The notes under the pieces were generated by a model that had not been told where the DNA came from, did no database searches, and worked only from the letters and a program-made list of their open reading frames with translations. DNA of 26,596 bases from Planctomycetota bacterium (GTDB lineage Bacteria; Planctomycetota; GCA-002687715; DRQF01). The position numbers were made by a program, and so were the translations under genes. Location of the stretch: positions 1 to 26,596 of the forward strand of contig WFTN01000150.1 in assembly GCA_015485455.1 (NCBI GenBank). The letters are read 5' to 3'. How positions within the stretch are numbered: the first letter of the stretch is position 1; every line of letters begins with the position of its first letter. Positions 25,782 through 26,596 of the stretch are shown in pieces.

Positions 25782-26596
25782 ATGAATTCTGAATCTGAGG
25801 AACAACCAGAGCCTGCCACCCTCTCCAGACAATTTTGTTCTGAAGAGGAATTCTCCGTGATGTTAACCGAACGGATTCGGGTGCTCGTTCACATTGATTG
25901 TCTCGCCGTCCAGAATCAGAAATCACGGCTGTCCCGCAAGGTGCACAGCACGATCCTTGAGCAATCAACCATCGTAGAAGACTTGTTGGATGATCATGGT
26001 GCCCGTTTCAATGAGACGTTTGCTGGAATGTTGGAGCTCGTGTCTTCATTGCGGGCCTTCAGTTCTGTTGGGCAAGGGCTCAAGATCTTATCGCTGCACA
26101 CCCGCGCCGCTGGTTTTTTGGGAAGTCCGGAGAAAGACGAAGCGTTTCGGCGCGAGGTTGAATCAACCCAGCGTTTTGCCGACACATGTGTCCGTGGCCT
26201 TTTGTCAAGCATTCACAAGGAAGCGGCTCTTTGTTGCGATTTGTCAGCAGTCGACGAGACACCTCTTCAGGTATTATCGCCGGACGGCACCCGACAGCGA
26301 TTGCCACACACTTTGGGCGCTGATGATCACGAGGATGTGGGTGCCATGGTTGCCACAGAAGCATCGCTCTTTCTGGCGGCCCACAAGACCATGAACGAAC
26401 GAGCTCCTTGCCAACGCTTTGACGATGTCCACGAGATGCGTAAGTTTGTTTCGCGGGTATGCAACGAAGAACAAGCTCGTTTTTTGGAGGCAAAACTCCA
26501 AAACATCCAGTCTCGTTACGACACCTTTATTTCGAATACACCCATCGAAATAAACAATGACGTCCTGAGAGATTTTCGCCACGCCCTGTCGATGTC
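25782..26596 (+). CDS. Unrecognised, mostly helical protein (3' partial)
   Basis: One frame is open without a stop from the ATG at 25782 to the window end (271 codons), far longer than any competing frame here. The product starts with an acidic, Ser/Glu/Pro-rich stretch (MNSESEEQPEPATLSRQF) and then appears almost wholly alpha-helical and charged, with no signal peptide or membrane segment. A segment near residues 103-121 (VGQGLKILSLHTRAAGFLG), followed by EAFRREVESTQRFADT, faintly recalls the hairpin tip of methyl-accepting chemotaxis domains. The resemblance is too weak to assign a function. The ATG has no clear ribosome-binding site. A GTG at 25857 with GAGGA 7 bases upstream is an alternative start that would drop 25 residues. 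It diverges from the sugar transferase. Confidence 0.65.
   Translation, partial: MNSESEEQPEPATLSRQFCSEEEFSVMLTERIRVLVHIDCLAVQNQKSRLSRKVHSTILEQSTIVEDLLDDHGARFNETFAGMLELVSSLRAFSSVGQGLKILSLHTRAAGFLGSPEKDEAFRREVESTQRFADTCVRGLLSSIHKEAALCCDLSAVDETPLQVLSPDGTRQRLPHTLGADDHEDVGAMVATEASLFLAAHKTMNERAPCQRFDDVHEMRKFVSRVCNEEQARFLEAKLQNIQSRYDTFISNTPIEINNDVLRDFRHALSM

Noticed and set aside
25990..26582. Several overlapping frames on both strands near the right edge
   Set aside because: They overlap the single continuous + frame from 25782, which has a promoter and runs to the window end; these are its shadows.

Overview
The window looks like chromosomal core sequence from a Gram-negative (two-membrane) bacterium. 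It carries Kdo and LPS-export genes, the replication-initiation genes dnaA, dnaN, dciA and gyrB, a tatA, a complete bacillithiol pathway, an MglA-type small GTPase and an RpoD-like sigma factor. No insertion sequence, phage gene, CRISPR array, tRNA or rRNA was seen. The phylum cannot be fixed by eye. The long GyrB insertion, short sigma-70 protein, MglA GTPase, LptD type and bshABC set fit a planctomycete or another non-proteobacterial diderm, but this is only an inference.

Left arm, + strand (1-6909). A tightly packed LPS operon runs kdsD (5' end outside the window), kdsC, a 944-residue LptC/LptA-type periplasmic protein and lptD. Neighbours are separated by 1-3 bases or overlap by one. tatA follows with its own plausible promoter. 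Facing it tail to tail is a HDOD-GGDEF regulator on the - strand (6918-8462).

Replication block, - strand (8801-14968). dnaA comes first and ends at a good intrinsic terminator. After about 860 bp of non-coding DNA with two TTTTCCACA DnaA-box-like sites (a candidate oriC) comes the compact unit dnaN-dciA-gyrB, which ends at a 16-bp-stem terminator. recF is absent from its common place in this cluster; the helicase-loader family gene dciA sits between dnaN and gyrB.

Middle (15366-22931). A cysteine desulfurase (-) and mglA (+) diverge. A six-gene - strand operon then runs, in order of transcription, pabA/trpG, pyrF, a SAM methyltransferase, bshC, bshB1 and bshA. bshABC make bacillithiol, and the methyltransferase directly upstream of bshC is a good candidate for making N-methyl-bacillithiol. 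This stretch is visibly AT-richer than its flanks.

Right arm (22932-26596). A 524-bp intergenic region holds a perfect TTATCCACA box and three G-rich direct repeats. It is followed by an RpoD-like sigma factor and a membrane sugar-phosphate transferase, both -. A divergent + strand gene with a clear promoter runs off the window edge. The frame of the sigma factor stays open upstream of its first ordinary start codon, and that upstream part looks like conserved sigma sequence. The real start may therefore be an unusual ATT codon.
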